This document shows, one piece after another, positions 51,484 through 60,822 of a stretch of DNA of 64,000 bases. Positions within the stretch are counted from its first letter, which is position 1. Every line of letters starts with the position of its first letter. The stretch comes from Woeseiaceae bacterium (GTDB lineage Bacteria > Pseudomonadota > Gammaproteobacteria > Steroidobacterales > Woeseiaceae): positions 43,740 through 107,739 of the forward strand of contig JASJBB010000005.1 in NCBI GenBank assembly GCA_030066735.1, written 5' to 3'. The position numbers and the translations under genes are program-made. Below the pieces are notes generated by a model. That model was not told the origin of the DNA and ran no database searches. It saw nothing but the letters and a program-made list of their open reading frames with translations.

Positions 51484-51714
51484 CGGCTACTACCTCCAAT
51501 TGAATACGGATATTTATCTGTAAAAATGGATGACGCTGCCTTCTCTATAAGGCAATATGTCGCAGCTTTATGGCCGACTGTCCGGCTTCTATGACGAATC
51601 GATGAATGCGAAACTGGCGGGTGCGACGGCTTGTCGCGTCGAATTAAACCCAATTTCACCGCTTCACGCGCCATTTTGCAAGCACTAAATGCACTTTTTT
51701 AAAGCCCCCAGATT

Positions 51715-52995
51715 ATGGCCGATAACCATCTGAGCGACCTCAGGTTTGACTCTCTAACGCTGCACGACAACGTTCGGGCAGGTATCCGCGACGCAGGCTT
51801 CGAGTTCTGCACGCCGATCCAGGCATCGACCCTGCCGATTGCCCTCGAACCGCGCGACGTCGCGGGCCAGGCGCAGACGGGCACCGGCAAGACTGCCGCA
51901 TTTCTGATCGCCACGTTCCAGAAATTGCTTGCGTCTACCCCGGACCCCGAGCAACCGAAACAGCCGCGCGCGTTCATGCTCGCGCCGACGCGGGAACTGG
52001 CCATGCAGATCGCGAAAGACGGCGAACTGCTGGGCAAGCACACCGGTTTCAAGATCGGGCTCGCCTATGGCGGCACCGACTATGAAAAGCAACGGCGTAC
52101 GATCGAGGACGGCATCGACATCCTGATCGGCACACCGGGCAGAATCATCGACTACTTCAAACAGGGCGTTTTCAAGCTGAACCAGGTTGAGGTCGCAGTA
52201 TTGGATGAAGCCGACCGCATGTTCGACCTCGGCTTTATCAAGGACATTCGTTACCTGCTGCGGCGACTGCCGCCCCCCGACCAGCGGCTCAACATGCTGT
52301 TCTCCGCCACGCTGTCCCATCGTGTCATGGAACTCGCGTTCGAGCACATGAACGAGCCCGAACTCGTGCGCATCGAGCCCGACAAGGTCACGGCCGACCG
52401 CGTGCGCCAGGCCATCTTTTTCCCGTCGAACGAAGAAAAGCTGCCGCTGCTGGTCGGGCTGATTCGCGAAATGGGAGCGGGCCGCATCATGGTGTTCGTC
52501 AACATGAAGCGGGACGCCGAGCGTGTCGAAGCGACGCTCGAGGCCAATGGCGTGCACGCCAAGGCAATCTCGGGCGACGTGCCGCAGAAGAAGCGCCAGC
52601 GCCTGTTGCTGGATTTTCAGAGCGGCAACCTGCAGGTTCTGATCGGCACTGACGTCGCATCCCGCGGCCTGCACATTCCCGACGTGCAGTACGTCATCAA
52701 CTACGACTTGCCGCAGGATGCGGAAGATTACGTCCATCGCATCGGCCGTACCGCGCGTGCCGGCGCCTCGGGCGACGCGCTGAGCTTCGGCTGCGAATCC
52801 TACGCAATGTCGCTGCCCGATATCGAGGATTACATCGGTCACAAGATCCCGGTCGCGAGCTACGACCCTGCAATGCTGCCCGAACTTGTCAGGCCGCCAC
52901 GCAAGGAGCGCAAAGCCCGCAAGCCGGGTCCGCAGCGCAAGCGGTCCGGAAAACGGCGTCCTCCCCGGCGTCCGCGGGGTCCGAAAAAGGACTAA
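51715..52995 (+). CDS. rhlB: DEAD-box RNA helicase, RhlB-type
   Basis: AQTGTGKTAAF, APTRELAMQI, VLDEADRMFDLGF, SATLSH, HRIGRTAR; divergent from trxA-rho. Confidence 0.93.
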   Translation: MADNHLSDLRFDSLTLHDNVRAGIRDAGFEFCTPIQASTLPIALEPRDVAGQAQTGTGKTAAFLIATFQKLLASTPDPEQPKQPRAFMLAPTRELAMQIAKDGELLGKHTGFKIGLAYGGTDYEKQRRTIEDGIDILIGTPGRIIDYFKQGVFKLNQVEVAVLDEADRMFDLGFIKDIRYLLRRLPPPDQRLNMLFSATLSHRVMELAFEHMNEPELVRIEPDKVTADRVRQAIFFPSNEEKLPLLVGLIREMGAGRIMVFVNMKRDAERVEATLEANGVHAKAISGDVPQKKRQRLLLDFQSGNLQVLIGTDVASRGLHIPDVQYVINYDLPQDAEDYVHRIGRTARAGASGDALSFGCESYAMSLPDIEDYIGHKIPVASYDPAMLPELVRPPRKERKARKPGPQRKRSGKRRPPRRPRGPKKD

Positions 52996-53006
52996 CTCGC
53001 GGGCGC

Positions 53007-53075
53007 GGGCCGGAAGGTGTTTACCTTCATGGCTCGCTGCGCTGCGCTTTACTTCCGGTAAACACCTTCCGGCCC
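53007..53075 (+). repeat. Conserved-loop/variable-stem hairpin element, copy B (3' of rhlB)
   Basis: GGGCCGGAAGGTGTTTACC [TTCATGGCTCGCTGCGCTGCGCTTTACTTCC] GGTAAACACCTTCCGGCCC: 19-bp perfect arms, 31-nt loop. Confidence 0.9.
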
Positions 53076-53079
53076 ACGC

Positions 53080-53742
53080 TCAAACTAGTTCGCGAACCCC
53101 GGCAACGCCGGGGAACTCGCCGTTGTCCCGCACCGGTTCGGTCGTGTCAGGTTCCGTTATTACGACCGATTGGCGGATGCCAAACTCGACCGCGCTGCGC
53201 AAGACGGGGACCGTGTCGTCGACGAATACCGTGGTCTCCGGGTCGAAGCCCTCCTCCTCGCGCAGCGCGTGCCAGAACGCCTGCGTTTCCTTGGCGTGCC
53301 CGTACGTGTGGGAACTGTGGATGCCGTCGAAATACTCGCCGAAACCGAGCCTGTCGTTCTTCAGGTTCAGCGTATCCGGGTGCGAGTTGGTGACAAGCAG
53401 CACCCGTACGTCGGTCGCGCGCACGGTTTCGAGGAAGGCCTGCGCGCCGGGCAGGTAGACGATTCGATGATGCACCTCGCGGTGCAGCTCCAGCACGTCA
53501 AATCCCAGGCGCTCGCTCCAGTGGTCGAGGCAATACCACTCCAGGTCTCCCTGTATCGCCATGTACTTGGCATACAGCCGGTCGCGCGCCACCCGGTACT
53601 CGAGATCGTTGTGTTCGGCGTAGCGGCCGACGACCAGCTCTTTCCAGACGTAAGTATCGAAGGCAAGGTCGAGGATCGTGCCGTCCATGTCGAGCATGAG
53701 CGTCCGGCACCCGGATACGGCCGTTTTGGGATCGAATGTCAC
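53080..53742 (-). CDS. yrfG: GMP/IMP nucleotidase YrfG-like HAD hydrolase
   Basis: TLMLDMDGTILDLAFD; LLVTNSHPDTL; VFVDDTVPVLRSA. Confidence 0.88.
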   Translation of the reverse strand: MTFDPKTAVSGCRTLMLDMDGTILDLAFDTYVWKELVVGRYAEHNDLEYRVARDRLYAKYMAIQGDLEWYCLDHWSERLGFDVLELHREVHHRIVYLPGAQAFLETVRATDVRVLLVTNSHPDTLNLKNDRLGFGEYFDGIHSSHTYGHAKETQAFWHALREEEGFDPETTVFVDDTVPVLRSAVEFGIRQSVVITEPDTTEPVRDNGEFPGVAGVRELV

Positions 53743-53783
53743 TGTTTTATACTTCGCGGCCCCGCTGGTGACCGGATACTGGT

Positions 53784-54584
53784 ATGAACCTCAAGGATAT
53801 GATCAACCCGATCGTCGATCTCGCGATCGCGGCCGGCCATGCAATTCTCGAAGTCTACGCGACCGACTTCGACGTTCAAGAAAAAGGTGACGAATCACCG
53901 CTGACGCAGGCTGATCTCGCCTCTCATCGCCGTATCGTTGCGGGACTGCGCGAGCTGACGCCCGACATTCCGATAATCTCGGAAGAAGAAGGTCTGCCGG
54001 CATTCGCCGAACGCGGCCAGTGGCAACGCTACTGGCTGATCGACCCGCTCGACGGGACCAAAGAGTTCGTCAATCGCAACGGCGAGTTCACGGTGAACAT
54101 CGCGTTCATCGACAACGGCCGGCCGTTGCTTGGCGTCGTCCACGTCCCCGTGCAGGAAAAGACCTACGTCGGCTGCGAGGGTCACGGCTCGGAGCTGCGC
54201 GCAGACGGCGGCACCACGGCGATCAGCGTTGCCGAGGCCAGCCACAGCCCGGTACGCATCGTCGGCAGCCGCTCGCACCGCGGCTCCAGCCTGGATGCCT
54301 TCCTCGAGCAGGTGGGCGGAGCGGACATGGTGCCGATGGGAAGTTCGCTCAAGTTCTGCGTTGTTGCCGAAGGCGGCGCCGACATCTACCCGCGCCTCGG
54401 CCCGACGTCGGAATGGGACACGGCGGCCGCGCAGGCCGTCGTCGAACAGGCGGGCGGCAAGGTCCTGGAGCTCGACGGTAAGCCGTTGTCTTATAACCAG
54501 AAAGAAGACATCCTGAACCCGTTCTTCATCGTCATCGGCGCCGCGGACAGGGACTGGCTGGCGCTGCTCGCGAACGGCGAGTAG
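53784..54584 (+). CDS. cysQ: 3'(2'),5'-bisphosphate nucleotidase CysQ
   Basis: IISEEEG, WLIDPLDGTKEFVNRNGEFTVNIAFI, WDTAAAQAVVEQAGG. Confidence 0.95.
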   Translation: MNLKDMINPIVDLAIAAGHAILEVYATDFDVQEKGDESPLTQADLASHRRIVAGLRELTPDIPIISEEEGLPAFAERGQWQRYWLIDPLDGTKEFVNRNGEFTVNIAFIDNGRPLLGVVHVPVQEKTYVGCEGHGSELRADGGTTAISVAEASHSPVRIVGSRSHRGSSLDAFLEQVGGADMVPMGSSLKFCVVAEGGADIYPRLGPTSEWDTAAAQAVVEQAGGKVLELDGKPLSYNQKEDILNPFFIVIGAADRDWLALLANGE

Positions 54585-54595
54585 CATGGTAGAAA

Positions 54596-54811
54596 ATGAC
54601 CGACAAAGTCGATACAGAATCTTTCAAGAATCTCGAGCGCCTGCGTGAGCTGCGAGTCAGCCATCGTGATCTCGACTACCTGATCGACCGCCTGCAGCAT
54701 GACCCGATGGTCGACCAGCTGCGCATCCGTCGGCTCAAGAAGCGCAAACTGCTCATCAAGGACATGATCGCCGCGCTCGAAAGCGAGCTGATTCCGGACC
54801 TTGATGCCTGA
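54596..54811 (+). CDS. YdcH / DUF465-like small protein
   Basis: 71 aa; SHRDLDYLIDRLQHDPMVDQLRIRRLKKRKLLIKDMIAALE. Confidence 0.82.
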   Translation: MTDKVDTESFKNLERLRELRVSHRDLDYLIDRLQHDPMVDQLRIRRLKKRKLLIKDMIAALESELIPDLDA

Positions 54812-54819
54812 CCTGTTGC

Positions 54820-54894
54820 GGCGGTCCTGAGGGTGCTCAACCTCATGGCTCGCGTTGCTGCGCTTTACTTCGGCTGAACACCCTCAGGACCGCC
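54820..54894 (+). repeat. Conserved-loop/variable-stem hairpin element, copy C (3' of ydcH-like gene, overlapping 3' end of trhO)
   Basis: GGCGGTCCTGAGGGTG...CACCCTCAGGACCGCC 16-bp perfect arms around CCTCATGGCTCGCGTTGCTGCGCTTTACTTCGG. Confidence 0.87.
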
Positions 54895-55806
54895 GGACCC
54901 TGCATCGGGACCAATGTGCGAGTCTCCTCGCCTGCGAGCGAGCTCGATCTGTTTCGCGCGTTCCTCCAGACGGGCGGCGCGGTCCTCGTCGAGCTCACCA
55001 ACGCACTTCGAGCAGGAGATGCCCTCTTTGTAATCGGGTGACGCCAGGTCCTCGGTGCTCAACGGCCGACGGCAGGCGTGGCACTGCACGTAGCCACCCT
55101 CGGCCAGGTCGCGGTCGACGGCAACGCGGGTATCGAACACGAAACACTCGCCATCCCAGCGATTGTCCCCGGCCGGCATCTCCTCGAGATAACGCAGGAT
55201 GCCGCCTTGCAGGTGATAGACCTCGTCGAAGCCGAGCTCCAGCATCAGCGCGGTCGCCTTTTCGCAGCGGATGCCGCCCGTGCAGAACATGGCCAGCGGC
55301 CGGTCTCGAGACTCGGCGGCGAGCTTCTGTGCAAACTCCGGAAACTCCCGAAAACTGTCGGTTTCGGGGTCGATGGCGTTGGGGAAAGTCCCCACCTCGT
55401 ACTCATAATGGTTGCGCGTGTCGATGACGAGCACGTTGGGGTCCTCGATCAGCCGGTTCCACTGGTCGCCGGACACGTAGGTTCCGGTTTTGCGGTGCGG
55501 CAGGATATCGGGACGACCGAGCGTGACGATTTCTTTTTTCAGGCGCACTCGCATGCGACGGAACGGCGGCTCCGTCACGTCGTTCCAGCGCGCCTCGATG
55601 GGTTCGGCCAGGTCCAGGCGTTCTTCGATCCAGGCGAACAGCTGGCGAATGCACGACTCCTCGCCGGTGACCGAGCCATTAAAGCCCTCGGCGGCCACCA
55701 GGATCGTACCGAGCAGCTCGCGCTCCTCGCAGACAGACTGCAGCGCGACGCGAAAACCGGCAGGGTCTTCGAGATCCAGAAAACGATAGAACGATGCGAC
55801 TTTCAC
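54865..55806 (-). CDS. trhO: tRNA uridine(34) hydroxylase, rhodanese family
   Basis: VIDTRNHYEYEVGTFPNAIDP, MFCTGGIRCEKATALML, GGILRYLEE. Confidence 0.94.
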   Translation of the reverse strand: MKVASFYRFLDLEDPAGFRVALQSVCEERELLGTILVAAEGFNGSVTGEESCIRQLFAWIEERLDLAEPIEARWNDVTEPPFRRMRVRLKKEIVTLGRPDILPHRKTGTYVSGDQWNRLIEDPNVLVIDTRNHYEYEVGTFPNAIDPETDSFREFPEFAQKLAAESRDRPLAMFCTGGIRCEKATALMLELGFDEVYHLQGGILRYLEEMPAGDNRWDGECFVFDTRVAVDRDLAEGGYVQCHACRRPLSTEDLASPDYKEGISCSKCVGELDEDRAARLEERAKQIELARRRGDSHIGPDAGSGGPEGVQPK

Positions 55807-58292
55807 TGGTCCAACTGATCCTCGGCTACCGTCAGCGACAGGATACTGTGGCGAATCTGCTCGCCGAGGACGAGACGCGCGTCGGTACCGATATCGACGA
55901 TGTCATCGTCGAACTCCAGCAGACCATCCTCGTTGCGCCGTAACACGTCCTGTTCCTGCAGTTTACGAATGAAATCGTGAAACAGCGTTTTATTGAAAAA
56001 GTCCGGGGAATGCAATTCGTAGATCATCGACAGTCGCTCGGCGCTGAGCTGGCACATCTGCTCCAGCCGCGCCCGTGTCAGCGTGCCACTGCCGTGCTGC
56101 ACCAGGATCGCGATCACGAGATAGAAACGTTGCAGCATGGGCACCATGGACTGGCCCAGCATCATCAGCTGGTAGGCGTCGGCCGAGCCCGCACGCGGAC
56201 GCTCCAGCACCCGGCGGCGCTTGTGCCGGATCAGCAGGCCTTGCGCAACCAGTGCGTCGACGGCGTCTCGCGTGACATCATCGATCTCGTCCTCGGGCCA
56301 CTGGAGACAAAGCTCCTTGCGCATGAACGGGTAAATCAGGCGAATCAGCCGCTGCAGCTCGGCGAGGGGCAGCTCGCGGCCCTGGATAAAACAGCACGCG
56401 ACGGACGCCGGCACGGCGAGCAGGTGCAATATGTTGTTGCGGAAGTAGGTGAGCAGGACGGCCGTGCTTTCGGTCATGTGGATCACGTCGCCCATCGGGT
56501 GTGACGTGCGGCTGATTGCATTGAGCTTTTCGCCATGCGCGATGATCTCGTCCGGGCTCCAGTCCGGCACCGTCACCGAGTCGGAGTAGTGGAAGTTCCG
56601 CAACAGGTCCAGGCTCAGCTGCAGCTGTCCGCGCAGTTCCGCGGCGCCGATGGTCTGCTTGGGCGTGGCAAGCAGGACATAGGCGAGCAGGCTGATCGGC
56701 GTTACCGCGGCGGCCGCGTTGATGCCGGCCATGATCTCGCCACCGAGCTTTTCGACGACCTCATTGAGCCACGGCGGCCGTTCGCCATTGCCGCTGGGCA
56801 GGTTGCGCCAGTCCGGTTGCACGGTATCCAGCATATGGTCGAGCTCGATCGGCTCGCCGATATTGACGTACACCCGACCGAAGTTCTCGCGCAGGGATTT
56901 GATCGACTGCACAAGCCCCAGCAGGGACTCCTTGCGCTTTTCGGCGCCGCCCAGCTCGCTGATGAAAGAGCCGCCCTCGATGAGCTTCTCGTAGCCGAAG
57001 TACACGGGCACGAACACCACGGGGCGCCGGGGATTCTGGATGTAAGACCCGACCGTCATGGCGAGCATGCCGCCCTTCGGCGACAACAGCCGACCCGTGC
57101 GACTGCGGCCACCCTCGACGAAATACTCGATCGTGTAACCACGAGTCAGCAGTTGATTCAGGTAAGCATCGAACACGGCTGCGTACAGCCGGTTGCCGCG
57201 AAAGCTGCGGCGCAGGAAGAACGCTCCGCCACGCCGCAGGATCGGGCCGACGATCGGCATGTTCAGATTGATACCCGCCGCGATATGCGGCAATTGCACG
57301 CTCTGTTCGTAGCAAATGTAGCTGAGCAACAGGTAATCGAAGTGGCTGCGGTGGCAGGGCACGTACACGACGACCTTTTCCTTGGCCACCTCTCGCAGTC
57401 GCTCGGTATGGCCCAGCTCGATGCCGTCGTAGATCTGGTTCCACAACCTGCGCAGGATGCGCACGGCGATACGGATAGCCGGCCACGAAATGTCAGCCGC
57501 AATCTCCATCACGTACTTCTGCACCCTGCGCTCGGCGGCGGCGAGCTTCTTCGGATCGTCCCCGGCTTCCGCCTCGATGACGCGCCTGACATTCGGCGAC
57601 AATGCCACGAGCCTCGCGATTCTTCGCCGGTTGGACAGGTCCGGGCCGACGGTTGCGGTCCGCCGCTTGCGGAAGTGCACGCGCAGGATGCGAGAGACCT
57701 TGCGGAAGGCTATGTCGGCCGTGAGTTTTTCCTGGATGATCGAGTTGAGCGGCAGTGCGTGGCTAAACCACATCAGCGTATTGCGGCCGTGCAGCAGCGT
57801 GGCGAAAAACTTGCGTGTGCGGCTTGCGACATCCCAGTTCTCGGCAAAGAACAACTTGAATGCAGAGTCTTCACGGTCGGGAGATCGCCCCCAGTAGATG
57901 GCGACGGGAACAAGCTGCAGGTCCTCCGCACTGCCGTCGCCTGCCTCGACCAGGCTGCGCAGCCGTCGCGACCCGCCGGTTACGGGCCGCCGGAACAGGA
58001 AGCCCTTGAAAGGCCGCAGCACAACGAGACGTCTCGAAAAGCGCTTGCCACAGTATTCGAAAGATTCTCGCGGCGATGGCAGCCCGTGCCGCGCGCAGGC
58101 GCGCTCGAGGGCCAGTATGTCAGCGAGGCCGCCGGTCTCGAGGACATAGCAGATCTGCGCGTCCGTATCGGCGTACAGCTCGGCCGGCGAATCCGGCTGC
58201 ACGGTCGGCCGCGCCCAGAGCGAGAACACCTTGCCGGCCAGCCAGTAGAGGGGCCGGAAGATGAACCGGGCGATGTCCATCAGCCAGATCAT
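55803..58292 (-). CDS. plsB: Glycerol-3-phosphate 1-O-acyltransferase
   Basis: VYVPCHRSHFDYLLLSY, GAFFLRRSF, FVEGGRSRTGRLLSPKGGML, FVPVYFGYEKL. Confidence 0.97.
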   Translation of the reverse strand: MIWLMDIARFIFRPLYWLAGKVFSLWARPTVQPDSPAELYADTDAQICYVLETGGLADILALERACARHGLPSPRESFEYCGKRFSRRLVVLRPFKGFLFRRPVTGGSRRLRSLVEAGDGSAEDLQLVPVAIYWGRSPDREDSAFKLFFAENWDVASRTRKFFATLLHGRNTLMWFSHALPLNSIIQEKLTADIAFRKVSRILRVHFRKRRTATVGPDLSNRRRIARLVALSPNVRRVIEAEAGDDPKKLAAAERRVQKYVMEIAADISWPAIRIAVRILRRLWNQIYDGIELGHTERLREVAKEKVVVYVPCHRSHFDYLLLSYICYEQSVQLPHIAAGINLNMPIVGPILRRGGAFFLRRSFRGNRLYAAVFDAYLNQLLTRGYTIEYFVEGGRSRTGRLLSPKGGMLAMTVGSYIQNPRRPVVFVPVYFGYEKLIEGGSFISELGGAEKRKESLLGLVQSIKSLRENFGRVYVNIGEPIELDHMLDTVQPDWRNLPSGNGERPPWLNEVVEKLGGEIMAGINAAAAVTPISLLAYVLLATPKQTIGAAELRGQLQLSLDLLRNFHYSDSVTVPDWSPDEIIAHGEKLNAISRTSHPMGDVIHMTESTAVLLTYFRNNILHLLAVPASVACCFIQGRELPLAELQRLIRLIYPFMRKELCLQWPEDEIDDVTRDAVDALVAQGLLIRHKRRRVLERPRAGSADAYQLMMLGQSMVPMLQRFYLVIAILVQHGSGTLTRARLEQMCQLSAERLSMIYELHSPDFFNKTLFHDFIRKLQEQDVLRRNEDGLLEFDDDIVDIGTDARLVLGEQIRHSILSLTVAEDQLDQ

Positions 58293-58333
58293 GGGGTCAG
58301 TTGCGGCCGGGGCCGCTCTCAGAATTCAGCGTG

Positions 58334-58609
58334 TCAGTTATTCACGGCCTCTTCGATGTCTTCCTTGACCTCCTCGGCGTGCTCCTTGACGATCTCGCCG
58401 ACTTCCTCCGCCTTGTCCATTGCGTCGTGGTACGCCTCACCGAGCTCGTCCGTGCCCTCTTCGACGGCATCGCCGACCGCGTCGGCGACGTCCCCAACCT
58501 CCCTGGCGACGTCTTCCATCTCGTCTGCAATTCGATCCATCTTGGAGTCTTTCGATTCGCCGCTGCATCCCGCCAGGACCAGCGCAAACAGAACCAGTAC
58601 AAATCTCAT
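58334..58609 (-). CDS. Small acidic lipoprotein
   Basis: Lipobox LVLAGCSG; repetitive amphipathic D/E/A-rich helix. Confidence 0.7.
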   Translation of the reverse strand: MRFVLVLFALVLAGCSGESKDSKMDRIADEMEDVAREVGDVADAVGDAVEEGTDELGEAYHDAMDKAEEVGEIVKEHAEEVKEDIEEAVNN

Positions 58610-58633
58610 GACATTTCTCCAGTGATGTCTTGT

Positions 58634-59134
58634 TCAGGCGTTTATCTTTTCAATAAATCTGCGCAAATGATAGTTGATCTCGTCAATGTTTTCGGTCAGG
58701 CGATGGTCGCCGTCGAGCACGTGCAGTTCGGCATTACAGGCCTGCGCAAAACGAATGCTGTTTTCAACCGGCACGACGTCGTCGCGCCAGCCGTGCACGA
58801 TCGCGATCGGCATGTCCGGCGGCGCGGGCGTCAGCTCCTCGTAGCCCGGCATGAAGTACGCCGGCGCCAGCACAAACAGACCGGCGGCGCCCAGCGCCCC
58901 GGCTCCAGCAGTCGCCACGTGGCCACCCATGCTCGAGCCGACGAGGACCAGCTTGCCGTCGATGCCGCTGCTCTCGGCAATCAGTTTGTCGACTCGGTCG
59001 GTCGGATCGGCCATGCCCTGGTAATCGATGCTGTCGGCCTCACAACCCATGCCGCGCACCAGGTCCGCCATCGCCCGGATCTTGGTACCCCAGGGACCGC
59101 TTTCCTGGCCGTGCGAAAAAATCACCGTGGTCAT
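58634..59134 (-). CDS. Alpha/beta hydrolase (YqiA-like)
   Basis: VLVGSSMGGHVA nucleophile elbow; VHGWRDDVVPVENS; DGDHRL. Confidence 0.85.
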   Translation of the reverse strand: MTTVIFSHGQESGPWGTKIRAMADLVRGMGCEADSIDYQGMADPTDRVDKLIAESSGIDGKLVLVGSSMGGHVATAGAGALGAAGLFVLAPAYFMPGYEELTPAPPDMPIAIVHGWRDDVVPVENSIRFAQACNAELHVLDGDHRLTENIDEINYHLRRFIEKINA

Positions 59135-60465
59135 ACCAGTATTCCTTCTCCTGAATCACAAAGCTCCTCGAGGTGGCGCTCCAGCAACCAGAGGCGGTCC
59201 TGGCCCCAGGTCGTGAAGTCGCCATGCCGCAAGGTCGGCACGCCCCAGCAACCGGCATCGAACATCGCCGCGCGATTGTCCTCGACTTTCTCCCGCCAGC
59301 CCTCGTCCTCCATGGCGGCCAGTACTTCCGGCCAGAACAGGCCGCAACGAGCCGTGACCTTGCGCATGCCTTCGTCGGTGGCGACGTCAATCCCGCGCGC
59401 CCAGATCGCCTCGCCGGCATGCAGCAGAAAGTCGCGCTCGCGTCTCTCCTGTTGCGCGTAGTAATAGACGGCCAGGCAGCGTTCGACGCCGGCGCCCACC
59501 GGATCGGCGAACTTCCCGTACGGGACACCGAGACGGCGCGCTTCGCGTGCCGTGTCGAATACTATGTACGAGAGCTTCGCTCGCGGGACCTGCATGCCTC
59601 GCATGACCATCGGCAACACCGGCCTGACCTCGAGCCGCAGCCCGAACGCATCGGCAATGCCGAATACCCGGGACAACGCGAGGTAAGAGTACGGGCTGCG
59701 AAACGAGTAGAACAACTCCAGCGCCGGCAGGTCTGCCGCCGCACCGGGCGGCCTCACCGGTAGCGACACCTGCATCGCCTGTCGAATGGACGCCAGCTTC
59801 GCGCCCTGCCTGTCCGGTCGCCGCGTGCCCAGTTCATCGAGCCGGTCGACGAGGTACGGCAGCCGGTCGACGCCCCAATACCATTCGCCTGCGTAGTGCA
59901 GCATCGCCGAGTTGTAGTGGCCGAGGTCAACCAGGCGCTGCTGGTTGGCCGCAAGCAACGCGCGACCATCGCCGCCGGGCGCCCCGATGCGGCGCTCGAC
60001 ACCGGCTGTATCGCCACGCCAGTAGGCCGTTATCGCCTCGAGAAACTCGCTGTCGAATTCGGGCGAGTCGCTGACTGCGGCAAGGCTGTCGATCAGCGCC
60101 CGCCGGTGTTCGACCGGCGGCGCCGCGCCCTTGTCGAGAAACGGGATGCCCAGCTCCGCCGCGACGCGAGCGCAGTCTTCATCGGCATACAGCGCGAGCA
60201 ACTCAGTTTCGGGCCGGAAAGCCTCGTCATTGCAGGACTGCGTCAGGTAGTAACGCAGCTCGATGTCGAAGGCTGCCGCCAGGTCGGGCAGGTAATGAAC
60301 CAGCAGGTAGGACCAGGGGTCGTCCAGTTCCAGGAATGCCGAGATGACGTGTCCGGAGCCACCCAGTTTGCGACGCGTCTCCGCGATCGACCGCTTGGCG
60401 TTTTGCGTGCGCTCGCTGACCAGCGCGCCGATCAGCTTCGAGCGCAACTTGCTACGAATACTCAC
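59131..60465 (-). CDS. Tandem DsbA/2-hydroxychromene-2-carboxylate isomerase-like protein
   Basis: Two thioredoxin-fold-like halves: AFLELDDPWSYLLVHYLPDLA and LELFYSFRSPYSYLALSRVFGIA; WGVPTLRHGDFTTWGQDRLWLLERHLE. Confidence 0.8.
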   Translation of the reverse strand: MSIRSKLRSKLIGALVSERTQNAKRSIAETRRKLGGSGHVISAFLELDDPWSYLLVHYLPDLAAAFDIELRYYLTQSCNDEAFRPETELLALYADEDCARVAAELGIPFLDKGAAPPVEHRRALIDSLAAVSDSPEFDSEFLEAITAYWRGDTAGVERRIGAPGGDGRALLAANQQRLVDLGHYNSAMLHYAGEWYWGVDRLPYLVDRLDELGTRRPDRQGAKLASIRQAMQVSLPVRPPGAAADLPALELFYSFRSPYSYLALSRVFGIADAFGLRLEVRPVLPMVMRGMQVPRAKLSYIVFDTAREARRLGVPYGKFADPVGAGVERCLAVYYYAQQERRERDFLLHAGEAIWARGIDVATDEGMRKVTARCGLFWPEVLAAMEDEGWREKVEDNRAAMFDAGCWGVPTLRHGDFTTWGQDRLWLLERHLEELCDSGEGILV

Positions 60466-60821
60466 TCTTCATCCCAGGCCAGTGCCGGTTTCCACAGCAG
60501 CTCGTCAAGGTCAGGCTGCCACCGATACTTCTGCATGTCGACCCGGCCCGAGAGAACGGCGACATTCTCTTCCAGCAGGCGCTTGCGCTGTTCCCGGTAA
60601 CCGCGGCTGCCCTTGGGGAACGCGATTCGGCCGGATGCCTGCAATACCCGGTGCCATGGCACGTCGTGTCCTGCCGGCAAGTTCCTGAGCGCGTAGCCGA
60701 CCTGCCGCGCCCCGCGCGGGATGCCCGCGATCTCGGCGACCTGGCCGTAGCTCGCTACCGTTCCCTCCGGAATATCGCGGATCGTCTCCCAGATGCGATG
60801 CATGCGCGCGCTGCGATCCAT
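60462..60821 (-). CDS. Alkyltransferase-like protein (Atl), MGMT fold lacking catalytic Cys
   Basis: IPEGTVASYGQVAEIAGIPRGARQVGYALRN; PWHRV where MGMT has PCHRV. Confidence 0.9.
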   Translation of the reverse strand: MDRSARMHRIWETIRDIPEGTVASYGQVAEIAGIPRGARQVGYALRNLPAGHDVPWHRVLQASGRIAFPKGSRGYREQRKRLLEENVAVLSGRVDMQKYRWQPDLDELLWKPALAWDEE

Positions 60822-60822
60822 G

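Noticed and set aside
53007-53075. Conserved-loop hairpin as an ordinary Rho-independent terminator
   Set aside because: No T-run after either arm, very large 31-nt loop, and loop sequence conserved across loci, unlike terminators
56535-58625. 696-aa plus-strand ORF opposite plsB
   Set aside because: Antisense GC artefact; PlsB motifs are intact on the minus strand
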